Of a DNA stretch of 64,000 bases, positions 44,700 through 56,100 are shown piece by piece. Where the stretch lies: contig SCFE01000119.1 in the NCBI GenBank assembly GCA_004352715.1, forward strand, positions 1,069,992-1,133,991, read 5' to 3'. The DNA is from Hofstenia miamia (Eukaryota > Xenacoelomorpha > Acoela). The position numbers and the translations under genes were made by a program. Position 1 is the first letter of the stretch, and every line of letters begins with the position of its first letter. A model generated the notes under the pieces. That model was not told the origin of the DNA. It made no database searches and saw only the letters and a program-made list of their open reading frames with translations.

Positions 44700-46052
44700 A
44701 TTTGAGATTTATGTTGTTGGGGGTTCTGTCTCACTTCCTCCAAACTCATTTTCCCCAAGTGTGACGTCAGAAACTATTAAATACCATTAGACACACAATT
44801 TCAATGAAATTGTAATTATATATTTAAATAAATGTATACATTTCCTTAAACTTTATTTGGATTAGTTTTTTATGTAGTTAAGATCAGGGATTTCAATCTC
44901 AATCTCAATCTTTGAGGGTCAATTTCAATCTTTTCAAATTCAATCCCAATCTCAATCTTTAAAATTGCCAAAAATCAATCTCAATCTCAATCTCAAGCTT
45001 TTAAATTATAAATTTATTAGTGTTATTCTACTTTTTGGCAACTAGAAATTTTTTGAAATGACGTTATTGATAGCTGTTTTGTCAAATTTCATTTAGATTA
45101 CAAATCAATATTCATGAAATTCAAGTCAAAATTCAAATAATAATAATAGATCATTGGATTGTATAATGATAAATGACAACTATTGAAATTCAAAGTTAGT
45201 TATATATACAGTTTTAGTTTAATGTTAAGCCTTGCATTATATATTATTTTACAGTATTGATTTACAGGTTATAGGACTGGGTAATACAATCTTATTCATT
45301 TATAAATGTTAGGCCATGAATGTGGAAAAATCTTGGTACCAGTAATCCTGGCAACATGAGAAGTACCAATAATGCAAATATTGTGATTCTCAAGATATGA
45401 ATTCATATTCATGAGAAATGATTTGTTGATAAAAAAATATATTGTAACAACAGTTAATTTACAATATAAATAGTTTTACCTTAATGCCATAAGAAATAAA
45501 TTGAAATTAATTTCAATAAATTTTAATGAAAAATGAAAATTTTCTTAAAAAAATTTAGAAATTTCCATAATTGTGAGATGACGTCATTAAAATGAAGTAC
45601 TTGAATTCCCTGGTTACAATTGCTATCTGATTGGGAAATCTATCAGATATATAATAAAAAAATTAGCAAACAAATAACAAATGAACACAAAGAAATTATT
45701 ACCAATTACAAAAAAGCAAACTAGAAAAATAATGAACATAATTAAATTTCTATTTTAAATCTAAACAGATTTTCAAAGACTGCTAAATGTTTATTAAATG
45801 CAAATGGCAAACCTCAACATTTATAATTATAGTAGAACATATTTACATTTATTTACTTGTAATTCTGTACTTCAGCAATCTTAACTACATAGAAAACTAA
45901 GCAAAATAGGGCTTAAAGAAATACATATATTTGTTCAAATATATAATTACAATTTCACTGAAATTGTGTCTCTAATGGTATTTAATATTTTCTGTGTCAG
46001 ACTTGGGGGAAATGAGTTTGGGAAAGTGACATTGAACCTTGTTGGGTATAAA
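44700..46052. mobile_element. Unit bounded by ~120-bp inverted repeats
   Basis: 44700-44835 and 45925-46052 are inverted copies (shared words ATATATAATTACAATTTCA and CTAATGGTATTTAAT, then GGGGAAAATGAGTTTGG). The interior has no transposase frame. Probably a non-autonomous DNA element. Target duplication not determined. Confidence 0.6.
44894..45000. repeat. CAATCT-rich degenerate simple repeat
   Basis: About a dozen CAATCT or TCAATCTCAATC words in 100 bp, inside the inverted-repeat unit. It resembles subterminal repeats of hAT-type elements; a preceding CAGGGATTT could be a terminal motif. Confidence 0.7.
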
Positions 46053-46066
46053 CGTAGCTTTTGTCA

Positions 46067-47318
46067 TGTGCCACTGAATGAGGTCATTTAGAATCTTAAT
46101 TTAACCATTTACCAGGTGAAAGAAACATTGAAATACATAATGCAAAATAGCCTTATGCAAACAAATTTTTTTTGTTTTTTATAAAATTATGTGTTTTCTT
46201 TAGTGGTCTATACAACATTGAGGTTATGTTTTAAACATTATTTGTATCATACAGGGTTTTCAAGTACTTGAATAATCTCACAACATACAATCAGAAAAAC
46301 ATGGAAGAGAAGTCATCACAACACAATTGAAAATGCACTAAAAATGTCATAAAAATTAAATAAATATAAATATTTATTCAATTCAATGGTGGTGATTCTG
46401 TTTAGGTATATTTTATTTTTGCAAATTGTTTGAAGATTTTTTCTATATTGATAGAACAGTTGTGATATTGTATCACATCCATATTTGCATGGAAAATCAT
46501 TGTTCAATTCCAATCTGTTCATTAGAAAAGGATGCTATTCAAAAGAAAAATGTACTATATTTGATGTATTGATAGAATTAAAGATTCAGTGGGATTCAAA
46601 CCCACCAAATTATGTGTGTATGTAGCAATTGCTGTGTTATTTATGCCACAAATTTCTAAGGAATGGACTAAAAAATCACATGCTTAAGAAATTACAACAA
46701 TATGCAACATACAGTGGAATGAATTTTTGATAATTTTCTATGAAATTTAGATTAGTACTTTGATGTTTGAGCCTCTTTTAGAAGTCAGAAGTTATTTGTA
46801 ATCCAAATTCATTCAAGAAAAACATGTCCCATTTGTAATATATCAAACAATTTCAGTTAAGGCTATTGCTATTAAAAATGGGTGATGTTAAATATTATCT
46901 ATCAAGTATATTATCTACTCTGCATTATCAGAGGCTTTATTTGTTGTAAATTGAAGTTATTTTATTAAGTAAGGCTTAGATCCCTTTCTCTAGCCTTTGT
47001 CTATGCAAAAACTTAGTAAAGTTGCACTTACTTGGAATATTTAAACTAATATATGAAATATATGTTGTTCATAAATTAATGTAGATTATGCAGTGTTTAT
47101 TGCATTAAATACTTCAAACAATAACCCTTTCATCCTAAATTTAAATATTTAAAGAATTTATGTTATCTTTTGATTGTTATATTTTGAATATACATAAAGT
47201 GTAATGCATTTCACAAGGGCGAATAGATAATAATCTTGTTCACAGAAAAATATTAGTGTCCCTTTCAGCTGGTAAACGACCAAATTAAGATTCTAAATGG
47301 CCTCATTCAGTGGCACCC
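46067..47318. mobile_element. Non-autonomous DNA transposon with ~62-bp inverted ends and 10-bp direct flanks
   Basis: Left end GTGCCACTGAATGAGGTCAT and right end its complement, about 85% similar over about 62 bp. GCTTTTGTCA occurs directly outside both ends (46057-46066 and 47319-47328). The 9-11 bp duplication with long inverted ends fits the Mutator superfamily, but hAT-like or P-like elements cannot be excluded. No transposase frame inside. Confidence 0.65.
46585..46662 (-). ncRNA. tRNA-like / SINE-like segment with box B
   Basis: The minus strand has GTGGGTTTGAATCCCAC, a perfect 5-bp stem with a 7-base loop matching a tRNA T arm and the pol III box B. About 50 bp upstream a TGGCATAAATAACACAGCA stretch weakly resembles box A. 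A full cloverleaf with a paired acceptor stem could not be drawn, so it is more likely a SINE fragment or tRNA relic than a working tRNA. Confidence 0.3.
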
Positions 47319-47329
47319 GCTTTTGTCAA

Positions 47330-48030
47330 TGGTTTGTACTTTTTTCATTCTATAAAATCTCAAATCTTCCAAATTTCTCTCAGAATGGACACTTGCAGTA
47401 ATTTTAATAAGGGAAGTGTGTCCTTTTAGTAATAATCTTGGAAGGATTTGATATAAATTTGGTTGGTACTTTTTATCAACATACAAAATCTTGAAACCAA
47501 CATAGGGAACTTTAAGATTGATATAGCAAATCGTTATGACAATATGAATAAAAATTTAGCATGAATGAGGTATTAAGATTAATAACATTAGATGGGTCAT
47601 TTAAAATTTTCTCATATGTATATTAAGATATTTATCTGAGTTTTTTTTATGAAATCAAGTATAATATCTTATCATTTATTCAAGATTACAGCTCAATAAA
47701 CAACTGCTAAAACTAAATTTTGATGTCTCTTTTGATACATCATTCATGGTAATTTTTTTGTTCATTTGCTATGTCGATCTCAAGGTTCCCTATGTCGGTT
47801 TCGAGATTTAGTACATATAGCAAAATACATATTTGATGTTAAATAGCCTCTCCGTCTTATGTAATTTTTTAAAATAATTTGTTTTATAAGACTTTATGTT
47901 GTTGTTAAGTTGTATCTGCTGCTCGATTTACACGATGAGCTCTATATTCAAATACAACCAAAATTTATAAAAAAATTTGAATTTCTAAATTATAACTGTT
48001 ATAAATAAACGAAAGCGGTAATTAATGACC
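47330..48030. other. Region without recognisable gene
   Basis: No supported coding region or repeat structure found. Confidence 0.4.
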
Positions 48031-48032
48031 TT

Positions 48033-48221
48033 ATGATAATCCAAATTGCCAATGATTTTAAAATTGATAGGAGACCAATACTTAGAAATATTAAGAAAAC
48101 GTTAATCCTATACTGCAACAAACAGTACCTTTCTCATACTAGTCTACTTAATACAAGCAATCACAAAGCACGCATAATAACCTCTATTGCTAAAATTTTG
48201 GGGATTCCATCATCACTATAA
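48033..48221 (+). CDS. Hypothetical ORF, 62 aa
   Basis: A basic, helix-prone frame ending KILGIPSSL just 2 bp before the next ORF. The two are in different frames, so either a frameshift separates parts of one protein or they are unrelated. No domain recognised. Confidence 0.3.
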   Translation: MIIQIANDFKIDRRPILRNIKKTLILYCNKQYLSHTSLLNTSNHKARIITSIAKILGIPSSL

Positions 48222-48223
48222 AC

Positions 48224-48727
48224 ATGTGGAGTTCACCCTTTTATAACTATAAACTGCTTAATGCTGAAGATACTAAATCACAACTTTCAAATCACGTGCC
48301 ATTCCTTCATAACTCGTTAAATGGCCAGTGGTTGTTTCTTCAAACACATTTAGTTCGGACATCCTCCTACAATGTCGTAGATAAAGATCTTAGAATGCCT
48401 ATTAAATTTGCAGCGTTAATGCCGCAAGGTTCTCATGCAGTTATCCATAGTGAAGGCTACCCGGTAAACGTTGTCAGTAGATGCCATATCATTGCCACCT
48501 CACTTAACGATAACCAACTCGAACCCCTTAACAGCTTTCTGAGGAAATACAATGCAATACAAAAAGTTTATTTATTAGAACATACATCAATACATCAAAT
48601 GTACTGTTTTACAAAACAAATAAATGGCTATTTCTTGATGAGATATCTGTTGGGAAAAAGCTTTCTGAATTTGTCATTCGTTGAAATTCCGCAAGAGTTT
48701 CTTTCTCTAAGATTTGAAGAGGCATAG
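48224..48727 (+). CDS. Hypothetical ORF, 167 aa, no recognised family
   Basis: An intact 167-codon frame from MWSSPFYNYK to TAG with ordinary amino-acid balance. No signal peptide or zinc motif. Its length in a 70% AT background is longer than expected by chance. It may be an exon, a decayed single-exon gene (possibly with the preceding 62-aa frame) or part of an unknown mobile element. Confidence 0.4.
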   Translation: MWSSPFYNYKLLNAEDTKSQLSNHVPFLHNSLNGQWLFLQTHLVRTSSYNVVDKDLRMPIKFAALMPQGSHAVIHSEGYPVNVVSRCHIIATSLNDNQLEPLNSFLRKYNAIQKVYLLEHTSIHQMYCFTKQINGYFLMRYLLGKSFLNLSFVEIPQEFLSLRFEEA

Positions 48728-48967
48728 GTGCTTCTTCGTAGAATCAGGTCTCTGAGGATGTGTTTCAGATTCTCTAGTTATATCATGATAGATCTTTCGG
48801 TCATTCCTATCAATTGTGGTTTGAATTGTTTCATAGTAATCAATGATACCGAGACTAACGGCCCTTTTCTGAGATCTGTCTATCTTGTCGACGTTTTCCT
48901 TATGAGTTCCTTCCCAGACTAGCATGCCATATATCATTCCTGATAGTACGAGTGATTTGTAAAGCAT
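48707..48967 (-). pseudogene. LINE reverse transcriptase C-terminal fragment
   Basis: Minus-strand frame with LYKSLVLSGMIYGMLVW, then VDKIDRSQKRAVSLGI. This is the thumb and connection pattern of jockey/CR1-like LINE reverse transcriptases. Upstream palm motifs are absent, so it is a short fragment. Confidence 0.6.
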
Positions 48968-49239
48968 CTATTAATATTTAAGCTAATCTGAAACTTACGC
49001 AAAGTTCAGTGATGGTTTGTTTTAACATATGAAAATCTTCCACATTGCTGATGAAATATTACTACGCTGGTGTCAAAATAAATTCTCGACCTCATGTGGT
49101 TAGTGCCAATAATCGCAACCCTCCTTACTGAAATGCAAAACTTTAAAATAATTCAATACGCGAATCCGATTTACAGACATTAACAATAACATAACCCTAC
49201 AACCCTAAAAATAGTGTTAGCATGTAAAAATACGTCTTA

Positions 49240-49407
49240 CTACTTCAATTTAAGAATGCGCAGTTTTTTTAGAAAACTCTCGCCAAAGCAATTAATCCAG
49301 ATGAGTGGGTAGCTTGTGAGACAACGTGCTATTATGTACTTCAACCGCCTCTTTGCCCGGAGCCACATAAATCCATACGGTTTGTTGTAGTACGAGACCA
49401 ACGTGGC
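49240..49407 (-). CDS. Possible terminal exon of an unknown gene
   Basis: On the minus strand a TTTCCAG acceptor-like site is followed by an open frame (ATLVSYYNKPYGFMWLRAKR onward) to TAG at 49242-49240. Another open frame lies upstream at 49566-49751 (NLDNIYEKYVKIFAYTQNEN onward). I could not build a consistent gene from them. No family recognised. Confidence 0.2.
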   Translation of the reverse strand, partial: ATLVSYYNKPYGFMWLRAKRRLKYIIARCLTSYPLIWINCFGESFLKKLRILKLK

Positions 49408-50009
49408 CTGGAAATTTGCACTAACAAGAGTATAAAATGGGACCATGCAAAATAAATTGAATTTGTTAAAAAAATTTCGATGTAGTGAATTTAACTAATA
49501 TGAAATTTTTAAAAAAAGCTAATAGCAATTTTACAAAAAACAAATCCAATATAACACGTCCTTATTCATTTTTTTTCATGATGTAGCCTTTTAAAAACGT
49601 TGATCTTTTGCGAATAAATTTGGCCTCTAGCATTCTTGTGCATATTGTTAAAAAAACTATTTGTGCAAGATCTCGTCATCATCCTGTCAATACGATTTTC
49701 GTTTTGGGTGTATGCGAATATTTTTACATACTTTTCATATATATTGTCCAAATTTGAGAAGTCTTGGCCTTTTAGAAAGTTCTTAATTTTAATGAGACGT
49801 TGTTTGCTCTACTTCCCATAGCCCAACTAAACACCTTCCACTCCTTAGCTAACGATAATGACCAAACATTTTTCTAGATCTCCTCCTGTTCAATCGACTG
49901 CTCACTCGCAAATTAGATCTTGATCCTTTTGATTTCATTAAGTTCTCTAATTCCCGCTCCACTCCGTCTTGTTGCAAATTTCTGGGTAATAGTAATTAAT
50001 AATCTCAGC

Positions 50010-50414
50010 CAGGATTGCATGAAAATATGTTTTATTTAAATATATTGACAATAAATATACTTAAATAATATTTATTTTTCAACTTTGCCAATTAAATATA
50101 TTTATTTTTTTCTGACAATAATTTTAATTTTTTGAAAACTACTGTGAGTAAATTATTCTGCAGTACTGTGCTGCTACAAACCGCCAGCAGATGCACCGAC
50201 ACTCTTTGCATAATATCCTATAAAGCAGTAATGAATGTAATTAAACAAGATTGGCTTCGCACAGCGTGACTCCACTCAAACAATCAGCCACAGCGATAAA
50301 AATGTATTTTTTAGGAAAAAATATCAGAAAATATATTTAATATATTTTTTTGCCGAGAAAAATATATTTATTTTTCACAAAAAATATATTTATATATATT
50401 TTCGAACAACCCTG
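50010..50414. mobile_element. MITE, copy 2, hAT-type, 405 bp
   Basis: Ends CAGGATTGCATGAAAATAT and, inverted, CAGGGTTGTTCGAAAATAT. Flanked by ATCTCAGC and ATCGTAGC, an imperfect (6 of 8) 8-bp target duplication. AT-rich arms and a conserved core match 21380-21745 in reverse orientation. Confidence 0.75.
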
Positions 50415-50424
50415 ATCGTAGCCA

Positions 50425-52560
50425 TCATTACACAAAAGTTCAGGCAATTCACAAATTGATTAGTTACTTTGAATGATAGGGTCAAAGGTTTGCTTGGTAA
50501 AACCTGGAAGATTACTGTTCCTCCAATCGATTAAAAACGTTGCAAAACTTTGCAGAGATTGAATGGCTCCATTACTTAATGAAATTCCTCTTGCAATATG
50601 TAGTGGATGGTGAGACTTCTTCCGTTAAATAAATTACAGTTACAAATTCTGCATTAACAGTAGTTTTGTGCAATACTGAAGACCAATAAAAATGAATGAA
50701 GACCAATAAAAATGAATACGGCAGGCCATACATTTTTGCAACGCGCTAGAATGTGCACGCAAACGGAATTAGATGAAAGTACAATTTGTTTTTTCCTATT
50801 TTGATCGCTAGGGTGCATAACTACATTCGTACACTGCAGGATTAATGGTTCCATTTTATTTCCGTTTTACTGCAAATTTCCAGGCCGTCATTTACGTTGG
50901 CCTCGGGTACTAACAGTTGCAGGATCCACCAAGTTGAGTGAAAAATTAAAGGTGCGATTTTGATACTCAGAAATCCATCGATGCGTGCCCCAACGATCAC
51001 TGCAAATTTTCGAGTTAGAAAGAATCAGCTATATAATAATCCACATAAAGGCTCTGATGATCGCTAGAATTAACGAAATAGAACGATATTGAACATCATT
51101 AATTCCAAATATCATCGCTCTGCAATTTTCCTGCCATGGTTGTATATGTGTCGAGTCTCAAATAAGAGCTAAAAGCAACTTCATCTCCAAGTGAGCGCTC
51201 AAGAAAAACGTAGCATTGTGGGGTGAACACGTTCGCTTACGAGTACAACGAAATATGTAACCATTAACCTGGTGCTGATTATGAAGATGAGTCACAAGCC
51301 TTCCTGTTTACAAAAAGTAACAGCAGAAGCATTGCAATGGAGTGATTGAGCCACTCTCCAAAACGACATAATTGAAAGACCTCAATGAAATCAATGCTAA
51401 TATATTTGTATAATTTTATTCTAGTGGATTTTTGCATATTTCTCAAAACCCATTCAATAATGTATACTCTAGTGTTTAAGTCGCGCAAATAAAGACGTGT
51501 TTCATAAAACAACATCAACTCTTAAATTTGGTGTTAAAAAAAATATCTTTCTTAATCTGAAGATTAACCAACGTGAGTTTTCAATTATCATCGCAATTGC
51601 TTTTTTGTCATTGGATTTATTTGCATAATGATTTGTAGCCATGTTATTTATTAAAATTTTCATTCCTAGTTATGCATTGATACCAATACTTACAATTTAC
51701 TCTTCAATGAGTTTTTCTAAGCAAGTAAAAACAGCATTATTCTATGAATAGCAGGCAGAGTATTTAAGTTAAAATTCGAAAGCGAATTATTCTGTGCATA
51801 TAATATATTATGTTTATTCTTTAATGAACAATGATTATAAATAACTTTGTGTATGTGACATATCGCCAATGTGTGGGCTAGCATAGCTGTACTTGAGCTA
51901 GTCGCTCTCCATTTAGTCAGAAACCATGCACATTCAAGTACTAAAAAAATATTTTTTTAATAATGACATTTTAGTGGAGTGTGGGGGCATTTTTCGTCCT
52001 ATTAAGCATTTCTTACTTTAGAAATGGCTATTTGTGCATGGTAAATGCCGACTAAAACTTGCACAATCCTGCATGTAAGCTGCTGATCAATTGTTATTTT
52101 TTAAATGATAATTATCATAATTTTTTTCTAAGGTACCAAATTTAAACTAAAGTAGAATCCGTAAACTTCGATGTTTTTCAATCATACTTCAAATTTTCAT
52201 TTTCTTCCCATATTTTCAAGAATACCAAAAGAAATTGTTCAGAGATAAGCTAATGAACATATAGGATTGTCATAAATAATTACAAAATTAACATTACAAA
52301 ATAAAATATTTAAAAATCACCAAATTTGCAATTTTTGTTAACAAAGAAAGAAAATAAATATACATGTCTATAAAATTTACACTACAATAATTTCCGATAA
52401 TAAATTCTAACAAAATATTTATGTAATTTAGAAAATCTTCTTTGCAAATCTTTACAAATATTAATTGTCATTTAACAATTGATCTTCCATGTATATTAGC
52501 CATTAATTATAATATAATCTTAAATCAAATTGACATCAATTTTATTTAGAGGAGCAATGT
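50425..52560. other. Region without recognisable gene
   Basis: Contains a 20-bp tandem duplication near 50679-50718 (unit GAAGACCAATAAAAATGAAT). The minus-strand frame at 51279-51518 is not recognised. Nothing else supported. Confidence 0.4.
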
Positions 52561-52570
52561 TTTGAAAAAA

Positions 52571-52682
52571 ATTTCCTTTAACCATATAGAGCAATTAATA
52601 CTGTTCTTAAAATTGTAAAAGAAAGAATTTCCTTTAACCTTGTAGAGCAATAAATACTGTTCTTAAAATTTTAAAAGAAAGC
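52571..52682. repeat. Two-copy tandem repeat, 56-bp unit
   Basis: 52571-52626 and 52627-52682 share ATTTCCTTTAACC, TAGAGCAAT and ACTGTTCTTAAAATT with a few substitutions. Confidence 0.9.
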
Positions 52683-52760
52683 TTCTTTCGTATGTAACTA
52701 ATGGCGTTTGCATAAAAACAATTCGTTTTATTCATTAACTTTTCAGCAAGTAGTGCTTCT

Positions 52761-53009
52761 TCACCCATAGCACCATTGGTTGCAAATATGAGGGGGTGAA
52801 TTAGTCATGTTAAATGTTCTGCACACGCTCTTGTAATCCTCTTTTCTGCGAAGTCTCGTGTTCAGATAAAATTTGAGCAACTGTTTTACTTTGCTTTGAT
52901 GGCACATTGGGATGTTTAATGCGTACATCAAACATGGATTTTTGTAATGGTGCCCAAAACTTTCTTCAAGATTAGGACCAAAACGTTTTATCCGCAACGT
53001 TCTTAACAT
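52761..53009 (-). CDS. Hypothetical basic 82-aa protein, divergent to PAF1
   Basis: An open frame from MLRTLRIKRFG to NQWCYG and TGA, with a positively charged N terminus and internal RLRRKED. An AATAAA signal occurs about 30 bp after the stop on the same strand (in GTTAATGAATAAAACG), which supports a real 3' end. It lies head-to-head with PAF1 with 159 bp between start codons. The small size and basic start would suit a mitochondrial protein, but I do not recognise the family. An upstream intron cannot be excluded. Confidence 0.5.
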   Translation of the reverse strand: MLRTLRIKRFGPNLEESFGHHYKNPCLMYALNIPMCHQSKVKQLLKFYLNTRLRRKEDYKSVCRTFNMTNSPPHICNQWCYG

Positions 53010-53168
53010 ACTGCTTTATAAAATTAATGAATACATCGTTGATACTAAAATGCAACCAACTATTACAACTGCTGAATACTTTCCTTAATGTTGATTTTTA
53101 ACGTATTCTGGTTTTGTAATATTGGATTCAGGTTCTGTCCATCAATTAATATATTGTTTTGTTTTAGA
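53010..53168. promoter_or_regulatory. Putative bidirectional promoter
   Basis: The 159 bp between two divergent start codons would have to contain both 5' ends if the minus-strand ORF is a gene. No TATA box in a convincing position is seen; the region is AT-rich throughout. Confidence 0.3.
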
Positions 53169-56100
53169 ATGGCTCCTACAATTCAGTCACGATCAGGCAA
53201 TGATCGCAGTGATAGGTATTTAGTTTTACTTTTCAATATAAGACATGTTTTTAGGCAAATTCGGGAAAAACGATCTGATTTTATTTGCCCGGTTAATTAT
53301 ATGAATACACTTCCAGACATTCCATTTGATACAAAGTTTATCACCTATCCATTCAATGTTTCCAGGTATTCTTTCATGAAATTATTTGCACTTTATTTTC
53401 AAATGTAGTTAAATTTATATATTTAATCATAAACATCAATTATAATAGTACGAGTAATCAATTTACCATGATGAAGAGCTGGGAGCCAAATATAGTACAG
53501 TAGGCGCGGTTTTAGGATGGACTGTCGCCCCTTTCAAAAACTATTTGAACTCTATATGAAATTGCGATTTTTTATGTGATGTTTCTCACAGTATATAATT
53601 TTTTGTAGTTTTCATAAGATAGAAATCATTTTTTCAAAAATGTTATGCCCCCCATGAGTAAAAGGCGTCTTAAGAAGACTAGCTTTCATGTCTATAAATA
53701 TTCAACCTAAAGTTTTCGGGAGAACATCATAAATCATTGCACTTTTTCAAAATGTCATTAGATTTGGACAACTTGCAAATAATTAATCGTTTTATATTGA
53801 ATTTAGTAAAAAAAAATGGAACCGTCCTCATCCACTTTCGAAATTTTCTAGTACCGCGCCTGAAGCAGAGAATCATACGATCAATTCAGTTAATCTCCAA
53901 AGCCAGTCTGTGCTTATCAAGTGAGATTTATATAAGCAGCGACACTGTTTAAGTTCAGTAAATGTTTAGAGATTTTTTGTTCTCTCAGGAACTAACCAAA
54001 AACAAATCAATCGGATCAAATATTATTCGATTTCTAATGAGAATCCATTTTCAATTGAATATATTATCTATTAAATTGGTACATGAATTAATATTAATAT
54101 CTCTGTACCAAAGACCAAGTGCATGTGGTTATCAAAAGCATCGGAAAGAACGTCTGATAGAGTTCATGTCTCTGGAAAGAACATTGAATTCGTATCAGAG
54201 TTTAAGTACTTAGGCTCGATGATCAGCACTGCTGGGACAGTCCTCTCTGAAGCAAGACATCGGTGCAAAAATGTACTTGGCAAGATCATACGTTATCGGC
54301 GAGTAGCACGTCAGAATGGGCTTGGCAAAGCACTCTCCTTCTTACTCCTACGAGGCGTGATGGTACCCACACTAACGTACGCGTGTGAAACCTGGGCAGA
54401 ATCTTGTAGGGAACTTGAGATGCTTGAGGCTTCCATGAATNGGAACTAACCAAAAACAAATCAATCGGATCAAATATTATTCGATTTCTAATGAGAATCC
54501 ATTTTCAATTGAATATATTATCTATTAAATTGGTACATGAATTTTTATTCGCGATTCCTTAAAATTTGCAAACAAAACAATCAATCGAATGAATTTGCGA
54601 CCTTCTTACCTGCCTATTAAAATTATTTTTTTGATGGGTTGAGTTAAAGAAATATTCCATAAAATCCAAAGTGCAATTTCCTTTATAATTCATTTATTAG
54701 AAAATTCCGAAGCATTTTGCCAAGTATGAACACATTTTAGTATCATACAATTAAGATTAATTTGTTACCTATTTGAATTGTTTTCTCTGAAATGTTATCA
54801 TTATAGATGGAAGCGGGTGTTATTTTTTATAGCCGCATTGCACTGCACCCGCATGTCTGTTAGAAAAATTCACCCACACTCGCAACACACCTGATAATGG
54901 TTCAACGAGTGGCGTCGTTTCAAGTAATTAAGCCAAAAACTGTCAATCACGGAATTGACTTTCTATTAATTTTGTTTAATTGAGTGAATGATGTCAAATA
55001 TGTTATATTATATAGATTTAGTAGTATAATTAATATTGTATTAGCTTAGTATTACCCGTGCCGCAACCCGCGTGGCATTTGAATGCAACTGCGCGGGTGA
55101 GGGTAAAACCGCAACCTGCGCGTGTAAACCTGCACCCATGTCCATCTATGGTTATCATCAGAGTTACAAATCCTGCGCAGTATTTAAAGTAAAGTAAAGT
55201 AATATTTACTGATTTAGAATATTTAGCATTACCTGTTTTTCCTGAAACAAAAAAGGATAAAAATCAGTATCAAACGAGTAACAAAAATTGTGCTTGCTTA
55301 TTATTTGATAAACGAGTTACTAAAACCACTCATTCATAAATTTATGACAATCCTTGTACTTTGTTTACATCTCTATTATAGTATAGATCTAAACACAATT
55401 TTTATTCCAACTTAAATTTTGAGTATTTCTATCTCCTTATGTCATAATTCGTCGTAAATTCCTCTTTTTGTCATTCAATATTGCTACTTGTAGAGTTTAA
55501 AGTCTATTTTAGCTATTTGTGACAACTCCTTGAAATTTATTATTTTTGCTAATTATTATACAGAAAGATTGACCACAAAGTGAAAGACTTGACTATTTGA
55601 GTTCAAAACATTAAATTGCACTCCTTTCTGGTGCCAAAAGATATACATATTTCCCCTTGCAGATAAAAATGGGTCTAATGACGCAATTTGTTACAGTTCT
55701 TGACCTATTCTAAATCCATTGAAATATTCGAAATAAATTTTTTGAAACCTTCAGATGTTAAAGCGAGGTTTTTGTTGGTCCCTATATTAGAAAGTAGTTG
55801 AAAACCAATGAAGAATTTGTGTAATTCACTCAATGAGCTGCTTGGGATNCCACCACCACATATTTCCCCTTGCAGATAAAAATGGGTCTAATGACGCAAT
55901 TTGTTACAGTTCTTGACTTGACCTATTCTAAATCCATTGATATAATATTCGAAATAAATTTTTTGAAACCTTCAGATGTAAAAGTTAAAGCGAGGTTTTT
56001 GTTGGTCCCTATATTAGAAAGTAGTTGAAAACCAATGAAGAATTTGTGTAATTCACTCAATGAGCTGCTTGGGATAGTTTTATGAATATCTCACAAAATT

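Noticed and set aside
48707-49446. A multi-exon minus-strand gene joining the frames at 49240-49407 and 48707-48967
   Set aside because: Reading phases do not match and the downstream frame reads as a LINE fragment.
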